A stretch of DNA of 64,000 nucleotides from Diphasiastrum complanatum. Lineage: Eukaryota > Streptophyta > Lycopodiopsida > Lycopodiales > Lycopodiaceae. Each line of letters begins with the position of its first letter. Position 1 is the first letter of the stretch. The position numbers were made by a program, and so were the translations under genes. The stretch covers positions 1 to 64,000 of the forward strand of contig MU831838.1 in assembly GCA_029204225.1 (NCBI GenBank), read 5' to 3'. The notes beneath the pieces were generated by a model, which was not told where the DNA came from, did not search any database, and was given only the letters and a program-made list of their open reading frames with translations. Below, piece after piece: positions 38,695 to 51,129 of this stretch.

Positions 38695-41607
38695 AGCTTA
38701 ACCTGCCTTTTACACACAATCTTGGAGGATTTGTAATATAAAATGCATCATCTCGGACCGCATGACAAAAGATTCAGAGCTCTTATTATGTGCACTTATT
38801 GTTATGTGCTTAGGCAACTAAGCTGTTGCAGTGCTTTGCAATTTTGTTGTATAATAGAGCATAGTTCTCAAATCTGCCAAATGGTTTGAAAGACAGTTTG
38901 AAAAGTTTCTTTAGAGATATAGGAAAGGTCTCTTTTGGTTGGTAGACCTTGAAAAAAAGAGTTCTTTAGTGGATCAAGTATAATTAACTCTAAATGGTTC
39001 TCTACTTGGTCTGTAGCTGCTGGTGGCTTTGAAGCATAGATTTCAAATCAGAGCATTAAAGCAACATCTTTGCAAATATCGGTGATCTTATCTTCTTTTC
39101 AATAGCTATGCCTAATGCAAAATGTAATCCATTAGGGCAAATACAAATGACCGCAAGGCTTGTTCCAAGTTGAGATTATCTGACTTTTGAAAACTAGATT
39201 ATGTATTCTAAGGTCCCTTGTAGTGCTTGAAAAGTCTGCATTGGTGAGAATGGAATCGGCAGCTTTTTCCAAAATTGGTTTCTCAGCAAATATGAAGGAT
39301 GACTTCAAAAACCAACAGTAGTTTTCTTATGCAATAAATTTTATTCTCAACAAAAATATTTGCAATATGTTAAACCTTAATTATTTTTGTATGTAGGATT
39401 TATTGATCTTAATAAAAGAATTTGTGAAATGGGATAACTCTGCATTGTTATGTATGCATTCAAGTTATCTTAATGCAAAGTTTGGCATATTATGACATGA
39501 ATTAGATTGGATCATTTGGCACAATGATTTTGTATTTATACAGTATCCATTATGTAGTGAGGAATGGTCTTTTCAATGACCTTCACCCTTGGTACAATGA
39601 CCGTCCTAATGGCCTTGCCATAATTTAGCATCCGTCTCACTGTGTGCAAATGACACTAAAAAGATCTTTCAAAGTTGGTGAGGAAGGTCACAATCCTAGC
39701 CATGGTAGATATGAGACAAGATGTATTAGTACTATTACACCAAAGTCATATAACAACGTTAAAGGGCTTTTTAGCGATGGAAACATTATGTAAAAACGTC
39801 CCTATAAGCATCGTACATCACGTTGTATGCTATACATAACCTAGGAATTTGGCTACATCACGTTGTATGTTCTACATAACAACAAATGTATTTGTTTATG
39901 TTGTCATAAAAGAAAGAGGTTACCCAAAGAATAAGGTAATCATTGGCATGCCCTATGTTAATGATATGTTTAGAAAACCTAAAATGAGTTGATAAGAAGG
40001 CATTAGCTTAATGACTGAATATTTGTGATACCATGTATTTGCTAAATAATTTATATATACTCCAAAATGGCAATATATACTTAGAAATGAAGATATGTGC
40101 TGGACAAATATATATATATTGAAGAGGTCTATATCATTTTTCAAGATATAATTGCTAAAAACTTGTCTTCTACTAAAGACTTCTTTAAATGAAACGACGC
40201 CTGGAACACGAAGCGACTAGATTCGTATCGTCACTTTAAACTACAATAAATTAAACTCTTAGTGAAAGTTACCTTTAATGATGTAATTTATATGTATTTA
40301 TAACTCATATATTAACTAGAGTTAGTAACGAACTATCGCACCTGGAATCTTAGAGGTGTGTTTGCTCGCTCCATAGGAAATAAAATGCATTACTTAAATC
40401 ACTCTTTGGTCAGACAGTTACAATAGTTCATTACAGTTGTTTGTTGTGTTTCCGTAAAGTTGAATTAAAGAACTGTCTCTAAACTAACTTGCCCATCCGC
40501 GTGAATACTTTGTATTCGGCAGCCGAGTAACGTATCCCTTTGATACAGTTTTCCACAATCACTGATAGAGAAGTATGTATACATGTGAAATGCTAGTCCC
40601 TGCTTGAGGAATTGAGTTATTGATCTGTATTCGTCTTTGTGACGAAGATAAATGTTTCTAACATATTCGTGAACTACTTGAGTTCTTTAACCGTGACTGG
40701 ACTTTAGTTGTTGAGGACTTCTGTCTAGAATACATTAGTTCAAGAATAAAATTAACTTTTTGTCTGTTCGTACACGTCTACATCAAACGTACCACAAGTC
40801 TTTGCTGACAACTTAATCAGCCAGAGTGTGATTCATTTGAGCTACTCCGATAACATTTTACTTATAGAACGCTTTTCATTCGGTTGGATAGAGAAAGATT
40901 GTTGTTTGGAGTTTATTATCATCACATACCCACAAATAGCTTTTTTCCCTTTGCAATTTCATGGATAATTTTGTGGTTTTAAACTCATTATAGATCATTC
41001 ATTATAAAATCAACATGAGAGATTGCAATCAATAACTAGGAAAACATATTTTCTATATGAAACAATACTTATACACAAATGTTATTGAAAATTTCAGTTT
41101 CAAATAACTTCTTCATCAATTCCTAAGTTTGTACATTCTCAATTGAGTAGTGGCACATCATATGTGCGATAAGTATGTCATGAGGAACTGTATACTTTTG
41201 CCTCCTTATTTACTAGCCACATCTGATTTTTTTGGCTCCATTTTTGAGTACTAAGTTTGTCATGACATATGAATTTAAATTGACACATAAATATAAATGT
41301 CACAACATAGAAACTTTAGAACTAAAGCATCTTAAATGAGAGAGTAGCTAATGGTTCCATCTTAAATAGTATAAATTTGGAAAAAGTTGCAGGAAGATAC
41401 ATGAACCTATAGCAAGTTGAATGCTCTTGAATTTTGAACTTCTTTCAACCACTTTTGGTAAATGTAATAGAAAAAATTTATTTTTATGTTTTCCAAGTTA
41501 TGTTTATGATTTTATCAATATACAAGAATTTTCTTAAGCTATCATGTATCTCATGTATATACATGAAGTTATAATTTTGAACATGGAGGGCTTTTTTTGG
41601 GATATTT
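38695..41607. other. Gene-free AT-rich DNA
   Basis: No coding, RNA or transposon signal was recognised in either strand. The 40160-40950 part is less AT-rich than its surroundings but gives no translatable match. Confidence 0.4.
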
Positions 41608-41890
41608 TCACCCATACAAAAAAACTGCTCCATAACAAATGCAAAAGTCTATAGTAGCTCGAAGATATCTCATGACTATAATAAGAGCCTTCCAATGTGT
41701 TACACCAGGATTAGTCATAAACTGACTGAGAGAGCTGACTGCAAAAGCTATGTCTGGCCTGGTACAGATCATGGCGTGCATAAGAGATCCTATTTTAGAA
41801 TGGTAAGGATACTCACGCATCTGTTGCTCCTCATGAATTGTTTGGGGACATTGGTCCTTTATGTTGTAGATGTACCTCTATTGTGTAATG
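41608..41890 (-). pseudogene. Copia reverse transcriptase/RNase H junction fragment
   Basis: The minus strand encodes YPYHSKIGSLMHAMICTRPD, then IAFAVSSLSQFMTNPG, THWKAL and VMRYLRAT. These are the conserved residues between the RT and RNase H domains of Copia polyproteins. The plus strand aligns well with 47290-47480, the matching part of the Copia element there. It is an isolated fragment with no LTR or primer site nearby. Confidence 0.85.
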
Positions 41891-42799
41891 TAGACCAACT
41901 TCTATTTTCTGTCATATAACTTGACATTTTTTAGAAATATTACTATTAAGAATATCAAACGTCCACAAGGAGACAACCATTGATCACTTTGAAGGAGCAT
42001 TTGTTTCTCTCTCTTTTGAATGTCCTTTGCGTGTAGGAAGAGTCACCTCTAATCAGCCTCGTGGAAAGGAAAGGGAGAGAAGGGCTTCACTTTTCATGTA
42101 TACTTCCTTTAGGTGGACATGTTGGTGCATCCCCAGTGGGTAAACCATCTATTGCAAGTGGGTGTGCCCGCTATTTATTTCCTTTTTTCTTGAGTCATCT
42201 ATTGACATCATAAGTTGAGAATGGGATTCATATGTCTCATATTGTAAGCTAGTTAGGGCATGAGGCGTCTACACCTAGGATGAAATTTAAGACCACACAA
42301 ATTGGAGTCACTTCGCGGAACACAAGCATGAACAAGTGCGTTTATAGGAACCAAAGTGACATTTTATTGATTATAGGTTGTAGAATATTTATGCACGTGA
42401 ATATTTATAGTGTTGCCAAGTGGCGGGTCCATGTACTCCATTGTTGCTGCCTAGGGCTGAAAAAATTGGATTGCACTCTAGAGGGGTTGTGATGTTGGAT
42501 AAAACAGCTGCAAGAATGATCTTTGGCGTGTTGTGTATTTTGTTGACAACAATGATTATTGAAGTTCTGGTCCTAATGCAAGGGAGTGTCATGTTCATTG
42601 AGAAAGTTGTATGCGCAACTCCATGTACAAAACACTTTGAAGTGAGAAAACTCCTAGCACCATGAAATAGTGAGAAGTTAAAAGGAGGATTTTAAGATTG
42701 AGGGAAAAGCAATGGAACATGCAACCAATACAGTGTTAAAAGACCTGATGCTTGTACATACTAGCAGAGAGTACAATTGTTGGTGTTATGTCCCCGATT

Positions 42800-43224
42800 A
42801 ACTTAGGTCAATCAGTCACTAGACCATTAAAGATTAGAGGATCAATAAATAATGATTATACTTGGGCTATTTTGACTATGACTAATTGTCTTGTTTAAGA
42901 ATAGACTATCAAAGATTAGAGGACCAATAGGTTGTGATTATCCTTAGGCTATGTTGACTATGACGGATCATTTATTAACCTTAAGTGTAAAGGGGAATGA
43001 TAGCTAGTTAAAGAATGTTGTCAATGGATGGCTTGGATTTAGTCATCATGAGTGAGATCATGGCTAATCATGATACCAAATTTGTAGCTCAAGGGATGAG
43101 GTTGTAAAGCCTTGGGGACATGGCACTAGATGATCATGAGTGAGATAATGGCTAATCATGATACCAGATTTGTAGCTCAAGGGATGAGGTTGTTATAAAG
43201 CCTTGGGGACATGGCACTAGATGA
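42800..43224. repeat. Imperfect tandem duplications upstream of the oxidase gene
   Basis: A pair of about 88-90 bp copies lies at 43047-43134 and 43135-43224 (CATGAGTGAGAT-ATGGCTAATC through GGCACTAGATGAT). A looser pair lies at 42825-42890 and 42905-42970 (AAAGATTAGAGGA-CAATA, then TTTGACTATGAC or GTTGACTATGAC). Confidence 0.8.
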
Positions 43225-43647
43225 TCATTCATGAATGAGCTATCTATTAGGATATGGCTCTAAAGGATCATTCTTGGATCATTGTTGGTTGAGTTATCTA
43301 TCATTGTTGGATGAGCTATCTATCATTGTTATACTGCTTGGATGGGATCAGTCGTGAGATCATCTAGGTGTAGATTTACTGATTGGTGGGATGGGTGATG
43401 ATCGTATTGGATGTTGTTAGATTGTTGTGTTAAATTATCCTCGTGGCAAGGCTGCTCATGATGGCTACATGCCATATTGTCTCAGCACTAGCTTGTCAGA
43501 TCTGGCTGCTTTGTGTCTAATTCAGCAAGATTAACTTTGTCATTCTCTGCCAGACAACCTCTTTGTTAAACGTGTTTGCTTCTAGTTTGAAGAAAACAAA
43601 CTCATCCATTCACACTATGCATGGCTGTCTCAGACGCCTAATTGTCT

Positions 43648-43823
43648 TCTGCAATCTCTCTTTATGGTCTGCTTTTCTTCTGTTTCTTCCTCTTAGAGCT
43701 CATCTGCTGATCACCTGCAACAGTACCAGGCTCAGTCTGCAATCTCTCTTTATGGTCTGCTTTTCTTCTGTTTCTTCCTCTTAGAGCTCATCTGCTGATC
43801 ACCTGCAACAGTACCAGGCTCAG
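43648..43823. repeat. Perfect tandem duplication, 2 x 88 bp, in the leader of the oxidase gene
   Basis: Copies at 43648-43735 and 43736-43823 run from TCTGCAATCTCTCTTTATGG to CAGTACCAGGCTCAG without visible differences. The second copy ends 18 bp before the start codon, so the duplicated DNA is pyrimidine-rich 5'UTR or proximal promoter. Confidence 0.95.
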
Positions 43824-43841
43824 GGAATAATTTTTGCAGTG

Positions 43842-45438
43842 ATGGCATTCTGTGGGATGCGCAGATCAGTGTGGATCTTGTTGGTGTTCTTCTGCTGCTG
43901 CTTGGATAACGTGCATGCTCAGGGTAGTTGGCAATTGCTTGTGAAGAATGCAGGCGTCTGCTCCATGCATGCTGCAGTCACTCGCTTTGGCACTGATGCA
44001 GGGGCATCCCAAATCAATCTTCCGAATGGCAGATGCCGTGACGATCCCCAAGACTTGATCCTGAAGCACGACTGCACTGCTCATTCCATCCTCTTCAGCC
44101 CGGCTACCAACAGCATCAGGCCTTTATTCCTGCAAACAGATACATGGTGTTCTTCGGGCCAATTCTTCGCAAATGGCACCCTCGTGCAGACGGGGGGAGA
44201 CTTTGATGGCAACACCAAGATCAGATTCTATGCCCCATGCCCAGATAATGGCATCTGTGACTGGGTAGAATCAAGCGATCAGAAGTTGCAGAATGGAAGA
44301 TGGTATGCTACAAATCAGCTGCTACCTGATGGGAACTCACAAATCCTCATGGGAGGGAGACAGGTGTTTACTCTAGAGTATGTGCCTGCCAATGGGCAAG
44401 GAACAACAGCCCTGCCTTTTCTGCAGCAGACTGATGACGCACAAAATGATAACTACTACCCATTTGTTCATCTGCTCCCGGATGGAAATCTATTCATCTT
44501 TGCAAACCAAGACTCAATCCTGTATAACTACAGGAATAACAAGGTGCTGATGAAGTACCCCGCCATCCCTGGAGAGCCAAGGAACTACCCATCTGCAGGA
44601 TCGTCTGTGCTGCTGCCTCTGGTTGCCACGGATGGATACAAGCAAGCAGACGTTTTGATCTGTGGGGGAGCCCATCCGGGGGCTTTTCGCAACGCTAAGG
44701 CGTTCTTCCCAGCCTCCCAGACATGTGGGCGCATGACAGTCACAGCTTCCAATCCAACATGGCTCATGGAAAACATGCCCTTCAGAAGAACCATGGGAGA
44801 TATGATCCTCCTGCCCACAGGGGATGTCCTCATAATCAATGGAGCCCTCAATGGCTGCCAAGGCTGGGGAAATGCAAAGAACGCAGCCCTTAATCCAGTT
44901 CTACGAACCCAACAACGCTGTAGGCCTAAGATTTTCTGTTCTAGCAGCCACTAGCAGCCCCAGAGTGTATCATTCCACAGCCAATTTGCTCCCTGATGGA
45001 AGAATTCTAGTAGCAGGCAGCAACACTCACCACTTATATACATTCACAGGTCAATTTCCCACTGAGCTCAGAGTGGAGGCATTCTCTCCTACCTATCTCA
45101 ACCCGGCTTTGGCTCAACTTAGACCTACTATAGTCAAATTTCCTGCAGTGATCATATACAGCACACCCTTTGTGGTTACGGTTACCATCCCGGCACAGCC
45201 ACCTGGGGGAGTGGCCATCAATCTGGTAAGTGCTCCCTTTACCACCCATTCCTACGCTCAAGGCCAGCGCCTGCTAAAGCTAGCATTGCTGGGCGATGTT
45301 GTCATGGTTGGAAAACGCAATCACTTTACAGCAATTGCGCCTCCCAACAACAATGTAGCTCCCACGTCCTACTACATGCTGTTTGTGATCAACAATGGTG
45401 TTCCCAGCAATGCAGTGTGGGTAAAGCTCTCCCCTTGA
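43842..45438 (+). CDS. GLOX-like: Glyoxal/galactose-oxidase-like copper radical oxidase, single exon, with one frameshift
   Basis: Plant GLOX proteins are secreted copper radical oxidases that oxidise aldehydes or alcohols and release hydrogen peroxide in the cell wall. From the ATG at 43842 the frame begins with a signal peptide (WILLVFFCCC..., cleavage near VHAQ, residue 27). The N-terminal glyoxal oxidase domain follows, with DTWCSSG (Cys103, the cross-linked Cys) and RFYAPC (Tyr130). The frame runs to residue 354 (KNAALNPVL) and then shifts near 44901-44905. The downstream frame gives YEPNN, RFSVL and RVYHSTANLLPDGR (Tyr-His copper ligands). It continues with LRVEAFSPTYLNP and FTTHSYAQGQR (His ligand), and ends naturally at KLSP* (45438). 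All catalytic residues are thus encoded, but not in one frame. The fault fits a 2-base loss (or 1-base gain). It may be a young pseudogene or an assembly error. No introns are visible. Confidence 0.9.
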
Positions 45439-45968
45439 TGATCAGATCAGGCTGATCCCATCTTGACCGTTGTGTCTCATATTGTATATCAGCCAGCTTT
45501 TACTTCTGCAACGTGATTAGTCTCCTGCTCACCAATCTGTCATGCAGCAAATTTGCAGTGACGGCAGAGAATGCAAGTGAATGTGAATTATTCAACCGAC
45601 TTACCAGAATCCTCACTAGCTTATTTGTATTCATGAAATCCCCAGCTATTGCTATGCGGCTTTCTATCAATTTTGCTATCACAATGGGAAGGTTGACTAA
45701 TCTGGGCGCAATCAGAGGTTGGATCTGTAGAATATAAATATTCGGACTAAACCAGAATGTAAATATCGATAGTGCAGTTGATGTCTTTATGGAGTCGAAG
45801 CTGAGAAAAGTTTGACAATAATAAAAATTGTTGTTGGAATCAATACTGAATCCATTTTTCCATTTCTTCAAGTCCTGTCTATTTGAATGGAATACTTTAC
45901 ATTTTGTTCTATAGATCATCATTACACCCACATTATAGAAACACTCAAGGAGCCACAAAGCCTACCAA
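45439..45968. other. 3' flank of the oxidase gene
   Basis: This probably holds the 3'UTR. An AATATAAATA stretch at 45731 and AATAATAAAAATTG at 45818 are possible polyadenylation contexts. No other feature was recognised. Confidence 0.4.
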
Positions 45969-46743
45969 TGATGGGAAGTGAATGACCCAAATACTTCACA
46001 CAACCATGTAAGATTGTATACTCAAATATCTTTTCAATCACAAGTTGACAACACTATTGAAGTGCAGAATTATCAATAGAAGAGGCAAATTCCTCCTTGA
46101 GTTTGCATCTATACATACTCTTATTTTTTGTTATCAATGCTAGGTTACAAAATTTTAATATGTCGAGGCCCTGTGTACTTTCTATAGTCGTGATCCAACT
46201 AGTCAGCTGCCTGTTTAGAGCTCCAAAAAGACTTTTGGCTCATTGTGAGCTATGAGTGTCTATATTCTTAATTCTGACAATAATGAAGAATCAATGCTCA
46301 GGGCATCTACTTCGTCTACTTCTGTATCTATCTCTTCACTCATCAACTTATTCACCCATTCTCGTCTGCTAGAATACACAAATGGTATCCAGTATATATA
46401 TACATTATATTACAGGTGTACAAATGTGGAAAGTACAGTGGATGTGCTGTCTGTAAGAGATCGTGGGTGGCCGCAGTCGTTGTCTAGTCTATTAGCGCAG
46501 CTGCATGGGGTGAGCGTGAAAAGGTGTGATGTCAGTCAGTGCTGAAGTGACCGTTGGTGATGATGTTTTGCTTATCACCATAACTTGTGTAAAAACACAG
46601 TGTCGCGATTCTTTCGCGTTTTATTCGTCTGTGCGAATTTGCATGTAAATATGCAGGCTGCGCAACAACGTTAGTAAATATGCAGCATGAATGGAGGCAG
46701 ATTAAAATGGGATTTAAGGAGAGTAGAAGTAATAAATCCAACA
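45969..46743 (-). repeat. Presumed 3' LTR of the RT-bearing Copia piece
   Basis: On the minus strand it begins TGTTGGATTTATT directly after a purine-rich tract (AAGGGGAGG, 46744-46752) that follows the RNase H stop codon. This is standard polypurine tract-LTR architecture. The distal end is uncertain. A TGATGGGA at 45969 mirrors the TGATGGGA at 49376, but the rest of the two regions does not match by eye. Confidence 0.5.
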
Positions 46744-48000
46744 CCTCCCCTTAATCTGGATCCGTGAATGCCTTGATCTTTAGACTGAGCAATGCACAAA
46801 ATTTGTTGTGTGCATTAACACTGAGTGCTTTCGTGAAGATGTCTGCAACCATGTCCTACGTTCTGCAGTACGTTAAGCTCACCTCTCTGTCGAGAACCTT
46901 GCCCCTGATGTAGTGATATCTGATTTCAATGTGCTTACTCCTAGAATGAGATCTAGGTTGGCCGATAAGGCAATAGCACTTTGGTTATCACAAAACAAAA
47001 TTGTAGGGCTGTACTGATACAGATTGATGTCTGACAGCAAATTTTTCAACCAAAACGCTTCCTTAATAGATTGAGAAGCAGCAATGTATTCTGCTTCAGT
47101 AGAAGAAAGTGCGATAGAGGTTTGCTTACGACTGTTCCACGAAATAGGACCATCGTTGAAGAAGAATGTAAATCTAGATGTGGACTTACGATTGTCTGCA
47201 TCTCCTCCCCAGCTTGCACAGAATTACCACTGAGTTAATGAAGATTGTCGTTACTGACATCTCCATAGCATATGCACTGGTCCATGGTAGCTCAAATATA
47301 CCTCATGACTCAAATAAGAGCCTTCCAATGGGTAATGCCAGGATTAGCCATGTATTGGCTGAGTGAGCTAACAACAAAAGAGATATCTGGTCTTGTACAG
47401 ACCATTGCATACATGAGAGATCCTAGTATCGATCGATACAGATACTCTCTCATTTGCTCCTCTTCTTGCTTGGTCTAGGGACTTTGGTCCTTTGACAAAT
47501 GCAGGCCTGGATCCATTGGTGAGTGAGCTAATTTACAATTCATCAAATTGTATCTGTTAAGAACATTATGAAGATACCTTTGTTGAGTGATGTAAATCAG
47601 TCAATTTTCTCTGTCTCTGTGGATTTGAATTCCCAGACAGAAGTGAGCTTTGTCCAGATCAGTCATGTCGAGTTCTAAGAACAACATCTGTTTCGAATCC
47701 TTAACCATATTGGTATTGTTGCTGAAGAGCAACGTATCATCCACGTACAAGGTGATGATAATGAAAGATTGCTGCACTAACTTCAAATAAATGTTGCAAT
47801 CAGTAGTGCTTGGTTTAAATCCTTGTTCAATGAGGAATGTATTGATCCTCTGAAACCAAGCCCTGGCAGATTCTTTCAAGCCGTACAGTGCTTTGTGGAG
47901 TTTACAGACATGATTCTTTATGCCTTTCAGAACGTATCCTTCGGGCTGAATCATGTAGATATCTTCTTGTATACTCCATTCAAATAGGCTGTTTATCCAT
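46744..48000 (-). pseudogene. Copia reverse transcriptase-RNase H remnant
   Basis: On the minus strand from about 48000: EFEVHQFDG-TAYLNGV, then IQPEGYVLKGIKNHVCKLHKALYGLKESARAWF and LYVDDTLLFSNN (RT catalytic YVDD at about 47745). FLGIQIHRDR-like sequence follows. After a broken stretch, RNase H appears at 47200-46750: DNRKSTSRFTFFFNDGPISW, then ALSSTEAEYIAASQ, FCDNQSAIAL and MVADIFTKAL, with a stop at 46753. Several stops and frameshifts interrupt 47100-47600. The integrase and the RT start are missing upstream. Confidence 0.9.
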
Positions 48001-48039
48001 CAAATTGATGTACTTCAAATTCGGCAGCTGCAGCATAAG

Positions 48040-49360
48040 ACAAGAGCATTCGGATCGACGAATGCTGAATTCTTGTCAAGAATGGTACATTGACTAGCAG
48101 TAAACAAAGCTCTATAGCCTTGATCAGTGATCTTGCTTATAGACAATAAATTCTTTGTTAATTTGGGTACGTAAAGTACATTATCTAACTGTCTAGTGAT
48201 GTCATCTAGAAACTGTAGTCGAATGGAGCCTTGGCCTTTGACCTTGTGTGAGCTTGAGTCTCAAAAGAAAATGTACTTTGATTCAGTTGTTGTGAGAGTG
48301 GAGAATAGGTTCTTACATGGTGTCATGTGCTGTGAAGCACATGAATCAAGATACTATTCGCAGGCATCTTTGCTTGGTTGATCTTGTACCATCAACGCCT
48401 TCTAATCTTCTTGGGAATTTCTGATAGAGTCAGAACCTCCATCTTGTGTTGCTGCATCTTCTTTCTCACTTCGTTGTGCTTGAGAATACAACGATATTTG
48501 ATGTTGTGATTAGACCTCTTGCAGTATCTGCAAAAAAGTTTGGTCTTGGCTGGTTGTTGTTGTTGTTGTTGTTGCGTTGAATTTGGCTGCTCTGCCTTCG
48601 TCTTCTTGTCCTTCTTCTTATTCTTGGACTGTTGCTTATTAGAGTACAATGCCATTGACTTGGTACTCATTGTAGATAAGCCTTTTCTCCTAACTTCTTC
48701 CTGTAGTAGACTTGTTGTCAACTTCTGGAGTGATAGCGCAAGAGTATTGCTCAAGAACAATACTAGGTTGTCATAAGAGGATGGAAGACTGCCAAGAAGA
48801 GACATTGTTGAGTCTTTTTTTGAAATAGGAAAACCTATTGCAACTAGTTGATTTAGCAATTGCTTGAACTCGTTCAAATGATTACTAATTGAGGTGCCTT
48901 CGTTCATTTTTTAGTGTAAAGACCTTCTTTCTCAGGAAGAGACGAGTCGATACATCTGAAGTCTCATAGATACTTGTTAAGATATTCCACGCTTCTTTGG
49001 AGGTGGTACTGTTTGATATGTGAGTGATCTGAGTGTCTTTCAGATTCAAGGATACAATGGCAAGAGCTTTGCCATCCTTTGCTTCTCATGTTGGGAGCAT
49101 TTTAGGTTCTGCCAGTTTGGCTATCGAACAATTTACGTATCCCCATAGCTCCTTTTCGATCAAGATCATCCTCATCTTGAATTTCTACATGTGAAAATCA
49201 TCTCCGTTGAACTTGTGGATCAAGTGGATCTCTGAGGTTGAACCTTCTATTATGATCGATGAATAGAGATTGAACACAGACAGAATATAAACTAGCTCTG
49301 AAAAACAAGAACGTATTAAGTTTCTTTTATATCCTATAGACTCTAGTAAATCCAAAAACC
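48040..49360 (-). pseudogene. Copia gag-protease remnant
   Basis: The Gag start near 49250-49100 reads HLIHKFNGDDFHM, KFKMRMILIEKELWGYV, with a stop where the conserved Trp would be. ALAIVSLNL follows, then an open frame at 48907-48392 with MNEGTSISNHLNEF, LGSLPSSYDNL, a Gln/Lys-rich linker (seven Gln) and a zinc knuckle CRYCKRSNHNIKYRC, which has one extra residue before the last Cys. The protease follows at 48340-48060: DSCASQHMTPCKNLFS (the usual DSGAS has Gly replaced by Cys), then VLYVPKLTKNLLSISKI. Integrase is absent, and about 20 bases later the sequence is already reverse transcriptase. Confidence 0.88.
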
Positions 49361-49372
49361 GCTCTGATACCA
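49361..49372 (-). other. Copia primer-binding site
   Basis: The plus strand reads GCTCTGATACCA, three bases from the TGATGGG that opens the adjacent LTR. It is the same initiator-tRNA type as at 253 and 21389. Confidence 0.9.
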
Positions 49373-49375
49373 CTT

Positions 49376-50081
49376 TGATGGGACAATAGAACAAACTAGG
49401 TCTAGGCCGCAGCGGAAATGAAGGCCATCGTCCCACCAAATGAAAAACAATAAACAATGATAATTGATGATAAGGATCTGGTTTACTTAGAAAGTGGAGT
49501 TATAGAGTAGTTCTGATTGTGTTGATTAATGAATATCAGTGTAGGTGTCATAGACAGCCATAGATAGAAATTGCAGAAACGATTAGGTGTTTGAGACAAC
49601 CATGCAATTCTCTGATACTGATATTTTGATATAAAGAAATGCGAAACAATTAGGCATCAAAGACAACCATACATTTCTTCGTTTATGATACTTGCGGAAG
49701 AAAAATGAGAGTTAATTAACATTCAACAAGAATGTAATGAGATAGAACAATAGCGAATCTGTATATTCAATGTTGTAATAACAACTATCAGATCACAAGA
49801 CAATTGCGTTGATAAGCGTATGATCCTACTTATAAAAACAAATCAATTACTATAGTTTTGAATATTTACTCTCTCTATATAATCTCTAACTCTAAGGAGT
49901 CAGATACTATGAAGACATGTTTTGGTTGTTTGATCTTTGTCGTGTAGATTTAGTATCAATCTCAAGTATCAACAATTATTCAATTTTTTTTTTTCAATCG
50001 CTCATTTACATATATATAGTTGTTGGATGATCTTGTGTTATTTTGACTTTACAATTACAAGATGATCGTTAACACCTGTTT
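49376..50081 (-). repeat. Presumed 5' LTR of the gag-protease Copia piece (outer end unresolved)
   Basis: It abuts the primer-binding site and begins TGATGGGACAAT on the plus strand. The minus strand shows a TATA-like GTTTTTATAAGTAGG at about 49840. A plausible outer end is ATCAACA at 49974 (minus strand TGTTGATACTTG), but no second copy confirms it. Beyond it the next LTR starts at 50082. Confidence 0.5.
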
Positions 50082-50831
50082 TGTTGCGGAAGCTGTTATG
50101 TTTCACGTTCGTCCTCTCTCTTCTGATTCGCGAACAATTTTTTGTCTTTGAATTTTCTTTTCGTGCGGAAGCTTTTACGGGATCCCAGACACTCGACTAA
50201 GCATCACAGAACATATTTTATTCTAGCAATCAAGAGACACAACACAAGGCCAAGAGATACACGAAATAGAGCGACTATATTGTCAGTTTGGTTTTAGAGT
50301 GTCTCGCTCGTTGGCGGAATGACTCTCTGCTCTTTCGCTGTGTTCTGCTCGTTGGCAGACTTTCATGCACAGCTATGGTATTTTTGCTTTCTTACTCTAT
50401 TCGCTACGTCTCTCTCTATTTCTTACAGATCTCTGTATTCACTATCTCTCTCCTTACAATTATGATCCAAAGACGATTGTTTATACCTCCACCACGTGGA
50501 ATTTACAAGATAGCTAAACGTGGCATCACAAGACTAATCAACTAGTTAGTTAGTCTCCATCGTTGCTATTTGTTTCAACTGGGCATGAAGCTCGTTGAGC
50601 TGCCAGCTGGCAACGCGAAGGATTTCTCTTCGTTTGTTTTGTTCTTTTCGTTCTTTTCATAGTCTTCGTTCTACGCCCCTTTTGCGGTTTGCGGTCCTGG
50701 AGGTGTGTTTACGATTCGCGAATCGTTTGTGCTTCGAGTCAAAGGCACTTGACTGTCGCGAATTGTTCTCGTTCGACCTTCATGTCTTGTTCGTGTTGCG
50801 ACAAAGTTGCAGGAGTTCATCATTTCTGACA
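50082..50831 (-). repeat. 3' LTR (750 bp) of a further Copia element
   Basis: On the minus strand it runs from TGTCAGAAATG, directly after the purine-rich AAGAGGGAG, to CTTCCGCAACA at 50082, giving TGT...ACA ends. A TATA motif (GGAGGTATAAAC) lies at about 50490 on the minus strand. A partial copy on the other strand lies at 31630-32095. Confidence 0.75.
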
Positions 50832-51129
50832 CTCCCTCTTGAACCTTGCAGCCTTGTTCGTTCAATCCAATTGTCTCTCTTTGCTTGGTAAAGAGTGACT
50901 TGTCGAGCGCTTTCGTAAGGAGATCTGCAATCATACTTTCTGATTTTATAAACTGGACCTGGAGCTCTCCTTTCAAGATCAAATCTCGAATGTGAGGATA
51001 CTTCAGAGGAATGTGCTTTGTCTTTGAATGGAAGACAGAATCCTGGGACAGATAGATCCTAACCCCTTGTACATGAGCTGAAAAATCATCAATCTTGCAA
51101 ATGAGACGAAGACAAAAATGGAAATGCAA
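50832..51129 (-). pseudogene. Copia RNase H C-terminal end
   Basis: The minus strand encodes VRIYLSQDSVFHSKTKHIPL, then KYPHIRDLILKGELQVQFIK and MIADLLTKALDKSLF, the highly conserved end of Copia polyproteins. It leads into a polypurine tract and the LTR ending at 50831. Upstream of about 51080 homology stops, so only this tail and the 3' LTR survive. The frame stays open past the tract into the LTR. Confidence 0.9.

Noticed and set aside
44514-44861. Minus-strand frames of 88-115 codons over the oxidase gene
   Set aside because: They are shadows of the GC-rich coding strand. The plus-strand frame matches the glyoxal oxidase family throughout.
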